From Ruminococcaceae bacterium UBA1772 (GTDB taxonomy: Bacteria; Bacillota; Clostridia; Oscillospirales; Acutalibacteraceae): a DNA stretch of 9,106 nucleotides. The translations under genes were made by a program, and so were the position numbers. The stretch spans positions 1 through 9,106 of the forward strand of contig DCGS01000057.1 in the NCBI GenBank assembly GCA_002314645.1. The letters are read 5' to 3'. The notes beneath the pieces are model-generated. The model searched no databases and was not told where the DNA came from. It was given only the letters and a program-made list of their open reading frames with translations. Below are positions 1 through 7,230 of this stretch, in pieces. Position 1 is the first letter of the stretch. The number at the start of each line of letters is the position of its first letter.

Positions 1-560
1 CTAAATGTATTGGATGCGGAGTTTGCGCAAGATCTTGTCCTGTTGAGGCTATTACAATGGTTAAGAAGCCTGAAGTTGAGGGTAAGAAAGCAGTTTATAT
101 TGACTATGACAGCCCAGTTAGAATTGACCCTAACAAGTGTAAGGGTTGTACAGCATGCGGACGTGTATGTCCAGCAGATGCTATTGTTGGTAAGGTTAAG
201 GTTCCTCACGTAATTAATGAAGAGAACTGCATTAAGTGTGGTCTTTGCATTGAAAAATGTAAGTTCGACGCTGTTTACAACAATAACACACCAGTACCTG
301 AACTTGTTCAGGCTCCAGCAGCTCCTGCAGCTCCAGCTCAGGCAGCAGCTCCAGCAGCACCTGCTGTAGAGTTTGACCCAGACAAGGCACTTCGTATTGA
401 AGCTGAAAAGTGTAAGGGATGTACAGCTTGTAAGAAAGTTTGTCCTGCAGATGCAATCCAGGGTGAGGTTAAAGTTCCTCACGTTATTAACCAGGATGAT
501 TGTATCCGTTGTGGCGCTTGTATTGAAAAGTGCAAGTTTGGCGCAATCGTACAGGACTAA
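1..560 (+). CDS. rnfB: RnfB-like polyferredoxin, C-terminal part (5' truncated by window)
   Basis: The reading frame is open from base 3 and stops at TAA 558-560; the N-terminus lies outside the window. About 185 residues are visible and carry five CxxCxxCxxxC [4Fe-4S] motifs. The first (bases 6-38) is followed by CPVEAI. Two closely similar two-cluster modules follow at about 135-278 and 408-554, each with CKGCTAC, CPADAI, KVPHVIN and a CI(K/R)CG cluster. An Ala/Pro/Gln-rich linker (about 312-368) joins the modules. Such a protein transfers electrons between ferredoxin and a redox complex. RnfB, the ferredoxin-facing subunit of the membrane Rnf complex and usually last in clostridial rnfCDGEAB operons, fits best because a palindromic terminator follows directly. 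The two modules also resemble the C-terminal domain of NuoF/HydB-type bifurcating hydrogenase subunits, so that alternative stays open. The polyferredoxin call is firm; the RnfB identity is an inference. Confidence 0.68.
   Translation, partial: KCIGCGVCARSCPVEAITMVKKPEVEGKKAVYIDYDSPVRIDPNKCKGCTACGRVCPADAIVGKVKVPHVINEENCIKCGLCIEKCKFDAVYNNNTPVPELVQAPAAPAAPAQAAAPAAPAVEFDPDKALRIEAEKCKGCTACKKVCPADAIQGEVKVPHVINQDDCIRCGACIEKCKFGAIVQD
135..554 (+). repeat. Tandem duplication of a two-[4Fe-4S] ferredoxin module with Ala/Pro linker
   Basis: Two copies (about 135-278 and 408-551) encode 48-residue segments that align without gaps and share 36 of 48 residues by my count. All eight cysteines per copy are kept. 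Bases 312-368 between them encode an Ala-Pro-Gln linker, and a short acidic stretch follows before copy two. This looks like an intragenic duplication joined by a flexible tether. Confidence 0.85.
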
Positions 561-583
561 TCCTAAAAGTAATATAGTATTAA

Positions 584-617
584 AAAAGATCCATTCCCAA
601 TTGGGAATGGATCTTTT
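584..617. terminator. Bidirectional intrinsic terminator between convergent rnfB-like gene and malic enzyme gene
   Basis: Bases 584-600 and 601-617 form a perfect 34-base palindrome, with AATT as the likely loop. The stem core is GATCCATTCCC paired with GGGAATGGATC. Read on the plus strand it runs into TTTTGTTTTATT. Read on the minus strand it ends in a run of six Ts (complement of 582-587). It lies 23 bases after the stop of the upstream plus-strand gene and 14 bases beyond the stop of the minus-strand malic enzyme gene, so it can serve both. Confidence 0.92.
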
Positions 618-631
618 GTTTTATTCTTATA

Positions 632-1804
632 TTAGAGTTTAGCAACTCCTGTGTCTCTGGCTGCTTGTGCAACTGCTGCGGCTACAGTAGGGCCTACGCG
701 TTCATCAAAAGCCTTTGGAATGATGTACTCAGCACAGAGCTCATCATCTGAAATAAGAGACGCTAGAGCCTTTGCAGCGGCTACTTTCATTTCTTCATTA
801 ATGTCTGATGCTCTAACATCTAAAGCGCCTCTAAAAATGCCTGGGAAGGCAAGAACGTTGTTGATTTGATTTTGGAAATCTGATCTTCCTGTTCCAACAA
901 CAGCGGCACCAGCTTCTAGAGCTTCTTCTGGCATAATTTCAGGTACTGGATTAGCCATTGGGAATACAATAGGATCTTTCGCCATTGACTGAATCATTTC
1001 TGGAGTGACCATCTTTGGAGCTGAGACACCTACAAAAGCGTCCGCGCCTACCATAGCGTCTTTTAAAAGACCCTTAACACCGGTTTTGTTTGTTTTCTGA
1101 GCCATTTCCTTTTGTGCAAATGTAATTGTTGGGTCGTCTACGTCAAGAATACCATTTTTGTCACACATGATAATATTTCCTACGCCCATTTCAAGGAAGA
1201 GCTTTGCAATTGCAATGCCTGCAGAACCAGCGCCGTTGAATACAACTGTCATATCTTCAAGTTTCTTTCCAACAACTCTAGAAGCGTTTATAAGGGCGGC
1301 AGAGCATACTACAGCAGTACCATGCTGGTCGTCATGGAAAACAGGAATGTCGCAGCGCTCTTTGAGCTTTCTTTCAATTTCAAAGCAACGAGGAGCTGCA
1401 ATATCTTCAAGATTTATTCCACCAAAACTTCCTGCAAGAAGTGCAACTGTATTTACTATTTCATCTACATCCTTTGAACGAATGCAAAGTGGAATTGCAT
1501 CAATTCCGCCAAATTCGCTGAACAGTACACATTTACCTTCCATTACAGGCATACCTGCCTCTGGGCCAATGTCACCAAGGCCAAGAACTGCTGTACCATC
1601 TGTTACAACAGCAACAGTATTCCAGCGTCTTGTCAGTTCATATGATTTGTTTATATCTTTTTGAATTTCAAGGCATGGAGCAGCAACTCCTGGAGTATAT
1701 GCAAGAGAAAGAGCTTCCTTACTATCAACCTTAGCTCTTGAATTTACTTCAATTTTACCTTTCCATTCATAGTGGAGTCTTAAAGATTCCTTTGCGTAAT
1801 CCAT
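632..1804 (-). CDS. NAD(P)-dependent malic enzyme (oxaloacetate-decarboxylating), short form
   Basis: This 390-residue cytosolic enzyme converts malate to pyruvate and CO2 while reducing NAD(P)+. Family motifs appear in order: SLAYTPGVAAP (catalytic Tyr36), VTDGTAVLGLGDIGPEAG (68-84), EGK (catalytic Lys91), the metal ligands Glu133-Asp134 and Asp159 in HDDQHGTA, then the nucleotide-binding GAGSAG (191-196) in the second domain. Asp215 after the next strand suggests NAD preference, which is an inference. The length fits the short bacterial type without the phosphotransacetylase-like extension of E. coli MaeB. The ATG at 1804 has AAAGGTGA (1811-1818) six bases upstream; a second ATG at 1809 is out of frame. 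The gene starts 32 bases after the glpK stop, so it is probably the second gene of a glpK-mae unit ending at the 584-617 palindrome. It would feed pyruvate to the PFOR encoded upstream. Confidence 0.95.
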   Translation of the reverse strand: MDYAKESLRLHYEWKGKIEVNSRAKVDSKEALSLAYTPGVAAPCLEIQKDINKSYELTRRWNTVAVVTDGTAVLGLGDIGPEAGMPVMEGKCVLFSEFGGIDAIPLCIRSKDVDEIVNTVALLAGSFGGINLEDIAAPRCFEIERKLKERCDIPVFHDDQHGTAVVCSAALINASRVVGKKLEDMTVVFNGAGSAGIAIAKLFLEMGVGNIIMCDKNGILDVDDPTITFAQKEMAQKTNKTGVKGLLKDAMVGADAFVGVSAPKMVTPEMIQSMAKDPIVFPMANPVPEIMPEEALEAGAAVVGTGRSDFQNQINNVLAFPGIFRGALDVRASDINEEMKVAAAKALASLISDDELCAEYIIPKAFDERVGPTVAAAVAQAARDTGVAKL

Positions 1805-1836
1805 TTCATTTCACCTTTATATACTTATTATATTTA

Positions 1837-3363
1837 TTATTCGTGGTCAACCCAGTCCATTGCTCTAGTTACAGCTTTTTTCCAACCTTTGTAGAGATTT
1901 GCACGTTTATCAGCGTCCATTTCTGGAATGAATACTTTTGCAACTTCTCTGTTCTTTGCAATTTCTTCTTTGTCTTTCCAAACACCTACAGCAAGTCCTG
2001 CAAGGTATGCAGCACCAAGCGCTGTAGTTTCTACAACCTTAGGTCTATTAACTTCGCAGTTAAGGAGGTCGGACTGAATTTGAAGCATAATGTTACTTAC
2101 GCTTGCACCGCCGTCAACGCGAAGAGATGTTATGTTAATACCTGAGTCTTCCTTCATTGCTGTAAGGAGATCTACAACCTGATAACAAATACTTTCAAGA
2201 ACAGCTCTTGCAAAGTGTGCTCTGTTTACGCCTCGTGTAAGACCAACAATACAACCTCTTGCATACATATCCCAGTATGGAGCACCGAGACCTGTGAATG
2301 CAGGAACAAGGTATATTCCATTAGCATCGTCTACAGTTTCTGCAAGCTCGTCACATCTTGGAGCACTGTCAATTAAATGAAGTTCATCACGGAGCCATTG
2401 AATTACACATCCAGCATTGAAAGCGGATCCTTCAATGGCATATTCTACTGTGTCTCCAATTCCCCATGCAACACCAGATACAAGCTGATTCTTTGATTTA
2501 ACTCTTTCTTTACCTGTGTTCATGAGAAGGAAACAACCTGTGCCGTATGTATTTTTAGCCATACCAGGCTCAAAGCAAGCTTGGCCGAAGAGAGCTGCAG
2601 GCTGGTCGCCAATGGCACCACTGATTGGTGTTCCAACAAGCTTTTCAAGTCCTGGTATTCCAGGAGCAACTTCTCCGTACACCTTACTTGAAGGCACTGG
2701 CGTTGGAAGAATTGACATAGGAACGCCTATTTTTTCACAAAGGAATTCATCCCAGCAGAGTTTATCTACATCAAAGAGCATTGTTCTAGATGCATTTGAA
2801 TAGTCAGTAACGTGAACTGCAGTTTCAGGGTGTGTTGCACCGCCTGTTAAGTTCCAAATAAGCCATGTTTCTACTGTGCCGAAAAGGAGCTTTCCTTCGT
2901 CAGCAAGTTCCTGCGCACCAGGAACGTTATCAAGAATCCAACGGATTTTTGTTGCAGAGAAGTATGCGTCTATTACAAGACCTGTATGCTCTCTTACGTA
3001 TTTCTCAAGTTCTTGTTTTTTTAGTTCTTCACACATTGAGGCTGTACGACGACACTGCCATACAATTGCGTTGTATATAGGAAGTCCTGTTTCCTTGTTC
3101 CAAAGAATTGTTGTTTCACGCTGGTTTGTAATACCAATGCATGCAATATCTTTAGCATCTACAGTTCCTTCTGCCATAATTGTTGAAATAGACTGGTATT
3201 CACTAAAAAGAATATCCATTGGGTTGTGTTCAACCCAACCAGCTTGAGGATAGATCTGTTCAAATTCACGCTGTGATTTTGCTATAGTTCTTCCTTCTTT
3301 GTCAAAAACAATGGCTCTGGAGCTTGTTGTTCCTTGGTCTAACGCCATTACATACTTTGCCAT
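1837..3363 (-). CDS. glpK: Glycerol kinase
   Basis: This 508-residue FGGY-family kinase phosphorylates glycerol with ATP to sn-glycerol-3-phosphate in the cytoplasm. Visible motifs are the N-terminal phosphate loop DQGTTSSR (9-16), the glycerol-binding Arg82-Glu83 in NQRETT, Tyr134 in DAYFSATK, and the catalytic base Asp253 in GAIGDQPAALFGQ. E. coli GlpK has 502 residues. The ATG at 3363 was chosen because GGAGGT (3371-3376) sits seven bases upstream and the protein then begins MAKYVMALDQ, as in homologues. The frame stays open to 3441, but that extension would cross the Shine-Dalgarno site and the nifJ terminator. The segment before Asp253 has no histidine where HPr phosphorylates Enterococcus and Bacillus GlpK, and no E. 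coli-like fructose-bisphosphate loop. No glpF, glpD or glpP lies in the window. It is probably cotranscribed with the malic enzyme gene downstream. Confidence 0.97.
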   Translation of the reverse strand: MAKYVMALDQGTTSSRAIVFDKEGRTIAKSQREFEQIYPQAGWVEHNPMDILFSEYQSISTIMAEGTVDAKDIACIGITNQRETTILWNKETGLPIYNAIVWQCRRTASMCEELKKQELEKYVREHTGLVIDAYFSATKIRWILDNVPGAQELADEGKLLFGTVETWLIWNLTGGATHPETAVHVTDYSNASRTMLFDVDKLCWDEFLCEKIGVPMSILPTPVPSSKVYGEVAPGIPGLEKLVGTPISGAIGDQPAALFGQACFEPGMAKNTYGTGCFLLMNTGKERVKSKNQLVSGVAWGIGDTVEYAIEGSAFNAGCVIQWLRDELHLIDSAPRCDELAETVDDANGIYLVPAFTGLGAPYWDMYARGCIVGLTRGVNRAHFARAVLESICYQVVDLLTAMKEDSGINITSLRVDGGASVSNIMLQIQSDLLNCEVNRPKVVETTALGAAYLAGLAVGVWKDKEEIAKNREVAKVFIPEMDADKRANLYKGWKKAVTRAMDWVDHE

Positions 3364-3394
3364 AATGATTACCTCCATGCTAAAACTAATCCGA

Positions 3395-3427
3395 AAAAAT
3401 GGGCTTAGAGCAAAAAGCTCTAAGCCC
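3395..3427 (-). terminator. Intrinsic terminator (or attenuator) between nifJ and glpK
   Basis: GGGCTTAGAGC (3401-3411) and GCTCTAAGCCC (3417-3427) form an 11-base-pair stem with a five-base loop. On the minus strand the stem is followed by ATTTTTT (3394-3400), the classic layout of an intrinsic terminator. It lies 20 bases past the nifJ stop and its T-run ends about 30 bases before the glpK start codon. That leaves almost no room for a separate glpK promoter downstream, so attenuation or partial readthrough is possible. Confidence 0.88.
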
Positions 3428-3439
3428 TTTACGGTATAC

Positions 3440-3468
3440 ATTATATATTATTTCTCTGGATTATACAA
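3440..3468 (-). promoter_or_regulatory. Possible glpK promoter over the nifJ 3' end, upstream of the terminator
   Basis: On the minus strand TTGTAT (3463-3468) and a perfect TATAAT (3440-3445) are separated by 17 bases. They overlap the end of nifJ and point at glpK. Transcription would begin near 3433, immediately before the terminator stem at 3427. The -35 matches only three of six bases and the area is AT-rich, so this is weak evidence. If real, the promoter would sit before a terminator, implying conditional readthrough. Confidence 0.3.
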
Positions 3469-6400
3469 TTCTTTGAGCTTCAAAAGATGCTTATATTTTG
3501 CTTTTGCAGCATTTTCAGAATTGTCAAAGAGTTTCTCAGCCTTTTCAGGATATGCACGTTGAAGTGAAGCATATCTAACCTCACCAAGGAGGAAGTTCTT
3601 GTATTCCTCTGTTGGTTCTTTGCTGTCAAGAGTGAATGGGTTTTCGCCCTTTTCAGCAAGAGCTGGGTTGAATCTGAAGAGATGCCAGTATCCAGATGCA
3701 ACTGCAAGCTTTTCTTCTCTCATTGAGAGACCCATACCTGCCTTAATACCATGGTTGATACATGGAGCATAAGCAATAACGATTGATGGACCGTTGTAGT
3801 TTTCAGCTTCTTTAATTGCCTTAAGAGTCTGAGCGTAGTCAGCTCCCATTGCAACCTGAGCAACGTAAACGTAACCATAGCTCATTGCAATTGCTGCAAG
3901 GTCTTTCTTCTTAACTTCCTTACCTGTTGCAGCGAATTTAGCAATGGCACCAGTTGGAGTTGCCTTTGAAGCCTGACCACCTGTATTTGAGTAAACCTCT
4001 GTGTCGAATACAAGGATGTTTACGTCTTCGTTCTGAGCAAGAACGTGGTCAAGGCCACCGAAGCCAATGTCGTAAGCCCAACCGTCACCACCAAGGATCC
4101 ATTGTGACTTCTTAGCAAGATAGTCTGAATCCTTAAGGATGTCGTTTGCAGCAGCTGTCATTTCATCATCTGCAAATTTAGCATTAGAAAGAATTGCTGC
4201 AAGCTTTTCAGCAGGAGCAGCGTTGTCTGTGCTGCTCTGATATGTTTCAAGCCAAGCCTTTGCAGCAGCAACTACATCAGCATTGTCTGAATTTGTAAGT
4301 TTATCAGCATCGTTTAAGAGACGAGCACGGATTTGGTTGTTTGCAAGCATCATACCGAATCCAAATTCAGCATTGTCTTCAAAGAGTGAGTTAGACCAAG
4401 CTGGACCCTTACCCTTGAGGTTCTTTGTGTAAGGAGTACTTGGAGCTGAGCATCCCCAAATTGAAGAACAACCTGTTGCGTTAGCAACATACATTCTGTC
4501 ACCGAAGAGCTGAGTTACAAGCTTTGCATATGGTGTTTCACCACAACCAGCGCAAGCGCCTGAGAACTCAAGAAGAGGACGAAGGAACTGAGAGCCCTTA
4601 ACTGAGCCTGTGCCGAACTTCTCAATTACATCTTCTTTTTCTGGAAGAGTTACACCGTAGTCGAAAGCACTCTGATTTGCCTTTTGAGTGTCAATAGGCT
4701 TCATTACAAGAGCGGCATTTGCAGGATCCTTTGCACCAGCTGGGCAAATGTTTGCACAAGATCCGCAACCAGTACAGTCCATAGCTGAAATTGTCATTGT
4801 GTACTTGTATCCTTCAACGCCACGAAGGTCAACTGTCTTCATTGACTCTGGAGCGTTTGCTGCTTCTTCAGCTGTAAGAGCAACTGGACGAATTACAGCA
4901 TGTGGACATACAAATGCACACTGGTTACACTGGAGACATTTATCAGCCTGCCACTCTGGAACCTTTAATGCAATACCACGTTTTTCAAATGCAGCAGAAC
5001 CTGATGGGAATGTACCATCTGGATTCTTTGCAAATACAGATACAGGAATTGCATCGCCCTTCTGAAGGTTAGCAGGTGTAAGAACTTCATTTACAAATTG
5101 GCCAAGAGCTGTTGAGTTGTCAGCAGAAGAATCTGCCTTTGGAGCGTCTACAGCTGATTTCCAATCTTCTGGAACATCAACCTTAACAGTTGCTGTGAAG
5201 CCTTTTTCAATAGCCTCGTGGTTCATTCTAACAATGTCTTCACCTTTCTTTGAGAATGACTTTGTTGCAGCCTTCTTCATAAGGTCAAGAGCCTGCTCTG
5301 CAGGAATAATACCAGTGAGGTTGAAGAATGCAGCCTGGAGAATTGTACTAACTCTGTTTCCAAGGCCAACTTCTTCTGCAATTTTACTTGCATTAACAAC
5401 ATAGAACTTAATGTCATTTTCAGCAATGTACTTCTTCATTGCTGCTGGAAGGTTCTTAGAAATTTCTTCAACGCCATTCCACTGGCAGTTAAGAAGGAAT
5501 GTTCCTCCCTTGCGAAGATCCTGAACCATGTCATATTTGTCTACGTATGACTCATTGTGGCAAGCCACGAAATCTGCCTGGTCAATGAGGTATGTGGATT
5601 TGATTGGTGATGTACCGAAACGAAGGTGAGAAACGGTAATACCACCTGACTTCTTTGAGTCATATGAGAAGTAACCCTGAGCATACATGTCAGTGTTGTC
5701 ACCAATAATCTTAATTGAGTTCTTGTTTGAACCTACAGTACCGTCAGAACCAAGACCCCAGAACTTACAGCATGTTGTTCCTTCTGGAGCAGTAACTACA
5801 GGAGCTACAGCTGGAAGTGAAAGGCCTGTTACATCGTCGTCAATTGCAACTGTGAAGTTGTGCTTTGGCTCTGATGCAGCCATGTTGTCATATACAGGGA
5901 TAAGATGCTTAGGTGTTGTGTCCTTAGAACCAAGACCATATCTACCACCGTAAACAGGAACAGAAGCGAACTTAGTTCCAGCAAGTGATGCAACAACATC
6001 AAGATAGAGAGGCTCACCAATTGCACCTGGTTCCTTTGTTCTATCAAGAACAGAAATTGATTTTACTGTTTCTGGGATAGCGTCAAGAAGATGCTTCTTT
6101 GAGAATGGACGGTAAAGTCTAACTTTAACGAGACCAACCTTTTGTCCATGAGCATTTAAGTAGTCGATTGTTTCTTCAAGTGTGTCACAAACAGAACCCA
6201 TAGCAATAATTACGCGGTCAGCTTCTGGATGTCCGTAGTAGTTGAAGAGCTTGTAATCTGTACCAATGCGCTTATTAACTTCGTTCATGTAATCTTCTGT
6301 TACACCAACGATTTCGTCATAGTACTTGTTGCAAGCTTCGCGAGCCTGGAAGAAGATGTCAGGGTTCTGAGCAGAACCTCTAAGAACTGGATGCTCTGGG

Positions 6401-7026
6401 TTGAGTGAACGTCTGCGGAATTCATTTACAGCGTCCCAATCAAGCATTTCTCCAAGATCTTTGTAGTCCCAGATTTTAATCTTCTGAACTTCGTGAGATG
6501 TTCTAAATCCATCAAAGAAATGAAGGAATGGAACACGTCCCTTAATTGCAGAAAGATGAGCTACTGCACCAAGGTCCATAACTTCCTGAACGTTTGAAGC
6601 ACAGAGCATAGCGTAACCAGTTTGACGGCAAGCATATACGTCAGAGTGGTCACCAAAAATATTTAATGCATGAGAAGCTACACAACGAGCAGATACATGA
6701 ATTACTCCTGGAAGGAGTTCACCTGCCATTTTGTACATATTTGGAATCATAAGGAGAAGACCTTGTGATGCAGTATATGTAGTTGTGAGTGCACCAGCTG
6801 AGAGTGAGCCGTGTACGGCACCTGCTGCGCCACCTTCTGACTGCATTTCTGCTATTTTAACTTTTTGACCAAAGAGGTTTTCTACACCAGCAGCAACCAT
6901 CTGGTCTGTTTCTTCTGCCATTACAGAAGAAGGGGTAATAGGATAAATGGCAGCAACCTCGGTGAACGCATAAGATACGTGCGCTGCAGCGGTGTTACCA
7001 TCCATTGTTTTTGTTTTTCTATTCAT
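3448..7026 (-). CDS. nifJ: Pyruvate:ferredoxin (flavodoxin) oxidoreductase, single-chain
   Basis: This 1192-residue cytosolic homodimer-type enzyme oxidises pyruvate and CoA to acetyl-CoA and CO2, reducing ferredoxin. Residues known from Desulfovibrio africanus PFOR are present at the same numbers: Thr31 in YPITPSS, the thiamine-contacting Glu64 and Arg114. The ferredoxin-like domain holds two clusters at Cys697/700/703/707 and Cys751/754/757/761. The proximal cluster is ligated by Cys825, 828, 853 and 1089. The thiamine-diphosphate domain shows GGDGW (Asp981) and SNTGGQ (Asn1014). The protein is shorter than the 1232-residue D. africanus enzyme after the last cysteine, so the C-terminal protective extension is absent, as in many clostridial enzymes. 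The ATG at 7026 has GGAGGT (7033-7038) six bases upstream. Its promoter faces the CBS-protein promoter, and a terminator follows at 3395-3427, so it is probably transcribed mainly alone. No break or frameshift is seen. Confidence 0.98.
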   Translation of the reverse strand: MNRKTKTMDGNTAAAHVSYAFTEVAAIYPITPSSVMAEETDQMVAAGVENLFGQKVKIAEMQSEGGAAGAVHGSLSAGALTTTYTASQGLLLMIPNMYKMAGELLPGVIHVSARCVASHALNIFGDHSDVYACRQTGYAMLCASNVQEVMDLGAVAHLSAIKGRVPFLHFFDGFRTSHEVQKIKIWDYKDLGEMLDWDAVNEFRRRSLNPEHPVLRGSAQNPDIFFQAREACNKYYDEIVGVTEDYMNEVNKRIGTDYKLFNYYGHPEADRVIIAMGSVCDTLEETIDYLNAHGQKVGLVKVRLYRPFSKKHLLDAIPETVKSISVLDRTKEPGAIGEPLYLDVVASLAGTKFASVPVYGGRYGLGSKDTTPKHLIPVYDNMAASEPKHNFTVAIDDDVTGLSLPAVAPVVTAPEGTTCCKFWGLGSDGTVGSNKNSIKIIGDNTDMYAQGYFSYDSKKSGGITVSHLRFGTSPIKSTYLIDQADFVACHNESYVDKYDMVQDLRKGGTFLLNCQWNGVEEISKNLPAAMKKYIAENDIKFYVVNASKIAEEVGLGNRVSTILQAAFFNLTGIIPAEQALDLMKKAATKSFSKKGEDIVRMNHEAIEKGFTATVKVDVPEDWKSAVDAPKADSSADNSTALGQFVNEVLTPANLQKGDAIPVSVFAKNPDGTFPSGSAAFEKRGIALKVPEWQADKCLQCNQCAFVCPHAVIRPVALTAEEAANAPESMKTVDLRGVEGYKYTMTISAMDCTGCGSCANICPAGAKDPANAALVMKPIDTQKANQSAFDYGVTLPEKEDVIEKFGTGSVKGSQFLRPLLEFSGACAGCGETPYAKLVTQLFGDRMYVANATGCSSIWGCSAPSTPYTKNLKGKGPAWSNSLFEDNAEFGFGMMLANNQIRARLLNDADKLTNSDNADVVAAAKAWLETYQSSTDNAAPAEKLAAILSNAKFADDEMTAAANDILKDSDYLAKKSQWILGGDGWAYDIGFGGLDHVLAQNEDVNILVFDTEVYSNTGGQASKATPTGAIAKFAATGKEVKKKDLAAIAMSYGYVYVAQVAMGADYAQTLKAIKEAENYNGPSIVIAYAPCINHGIKAGMGLSMREEKLAVASGYWHLFRFNPALAEKGENPFTLDSKEPTEEYKNFLLGEVRYASLQRAYPEKAEKLFDNSENAAKAKYKHLLKLKELYNPEK

Positions 7027-7042
7027 TTAAGCACCTCCGGAA

Positions 7043-7059
7043 TTTACTTCACGAGTAAA
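7043..7059. promoter_or_regulatory. Inverted repeat in the nifJ leader
   Basis: TTTACT (7043-7048) and AGTAAA (7054-7059) flank a five-base centre. With transcription starting near 7065 this falls in the nifJ 5' untranslated region, just upstream of the GGAGGT ribosome site. It could be a small hairpin or a protein-binding site. The arms are short and AT-rich, so chance is not excluded. Confidence 0.35.
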
Positions 7060-7071
7060 CTCATTAATAAT

Positions 7072-7099
7072 ATTATATTTATTTATTACAATAAATCAA
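7072..7099 (-). promoter_or_regulatory. Probable nifJ promoter
   Basis: On the minus strand TTGATT (7094-7099) and a perfect TATAAT (7072-7077) are separated by 16 bases. The start point would be near 7065, giving a leader of about 40 bases. An AT-only inverted repeat, TTTATT-AC-AATAAA (7082-7095), lies across the spacer and the edge of the -35; its composition makes it weak evidence for an operator. Confidence 0.7.
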
Positions 7100-7126
7100 C
7101 AAAAATAGACGAATTATTCCTTCCAA

Positions 7127-7167
7127 ATTGTGACAATTGTTTGACAAGTTGGCACTATTGTTTGACA
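7127..7167. repeat. Direct repeats in the nifJ/corC divergent control region
   Basis: The 11-base sequence ATTGTTTGACA occurs at 7136-7146 and again at 7157-7167, exactly 21 bases apart, which is two DNA turns. A shorter relative, ATTGTGACA, is at 7127-7135. The second full copy contains the -35 box of the plus-strand promoter. Together with TTGT at 7128 and ACAA at 7144-7147 the block also forms a partial inverted repeat. A regulator-binding role is an inference. Confidence 0.5.
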
Positions 7168-7190
7168 TTGCTAATTGCTAAATATATAAT
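7162..7190 (+). promoter_or_regulatory. Consensus sigma-A promoter for the CBS-domain gene
   Basis: TTGACA (7162-7167) and TATAAT (7185-7190) are both perfect and separated by the ideal 17 bases. The start point would be near 7197, about 34 bases before the ATG at 7231. It is divergent from the nifJ promoter, with some 60 bases between the two -35 boxes. Confidence 0.88.
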
Positions 7191-7230
7191 ATTTATAAGA
7201 ATTTTTGTTTATTTGAAAGGAGAAACCGGC

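Noticed and set aside
3..557. The iron-sulfur protein as a NuoF/HydB-type hydrogenase subunit
   Set aside because: The two modules do resemble that C-terminal domain, but an extra cluster precedes them and the modules are duplicated; RnfB fits better, although this is not excluded.
3364..3441. In-frame extension of glycerol kinase to an upstream ATG
   Set aside because: It would translate through the terminator hairpin and the GGAGGT site; homologues start at MAKYVMALDQ-like sequences.
4688..5065. Open frames on the plus strand inside nifJ, and similar ones inside malic enzyme and glpK
   Set aside because: They mirror strongly conserved coding sequence on the other strand, resemble no known family, and lack convincing ribosome sites.
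7141..7169. TTGACA at 7141-7146 as a second promoter -35 box
   Set aside because: No acceptable -10 lies 16-18 bases downstream; it is better explained as one copy of the direct repeat.
6865..7230. In-frame N-terminal extension of the CBS-domain protein
   Set aside because: It runs antisense to the start of nifJ and across both promoters, has unusual residue composition, and a good ribosome site precedes the ATG at 7231.
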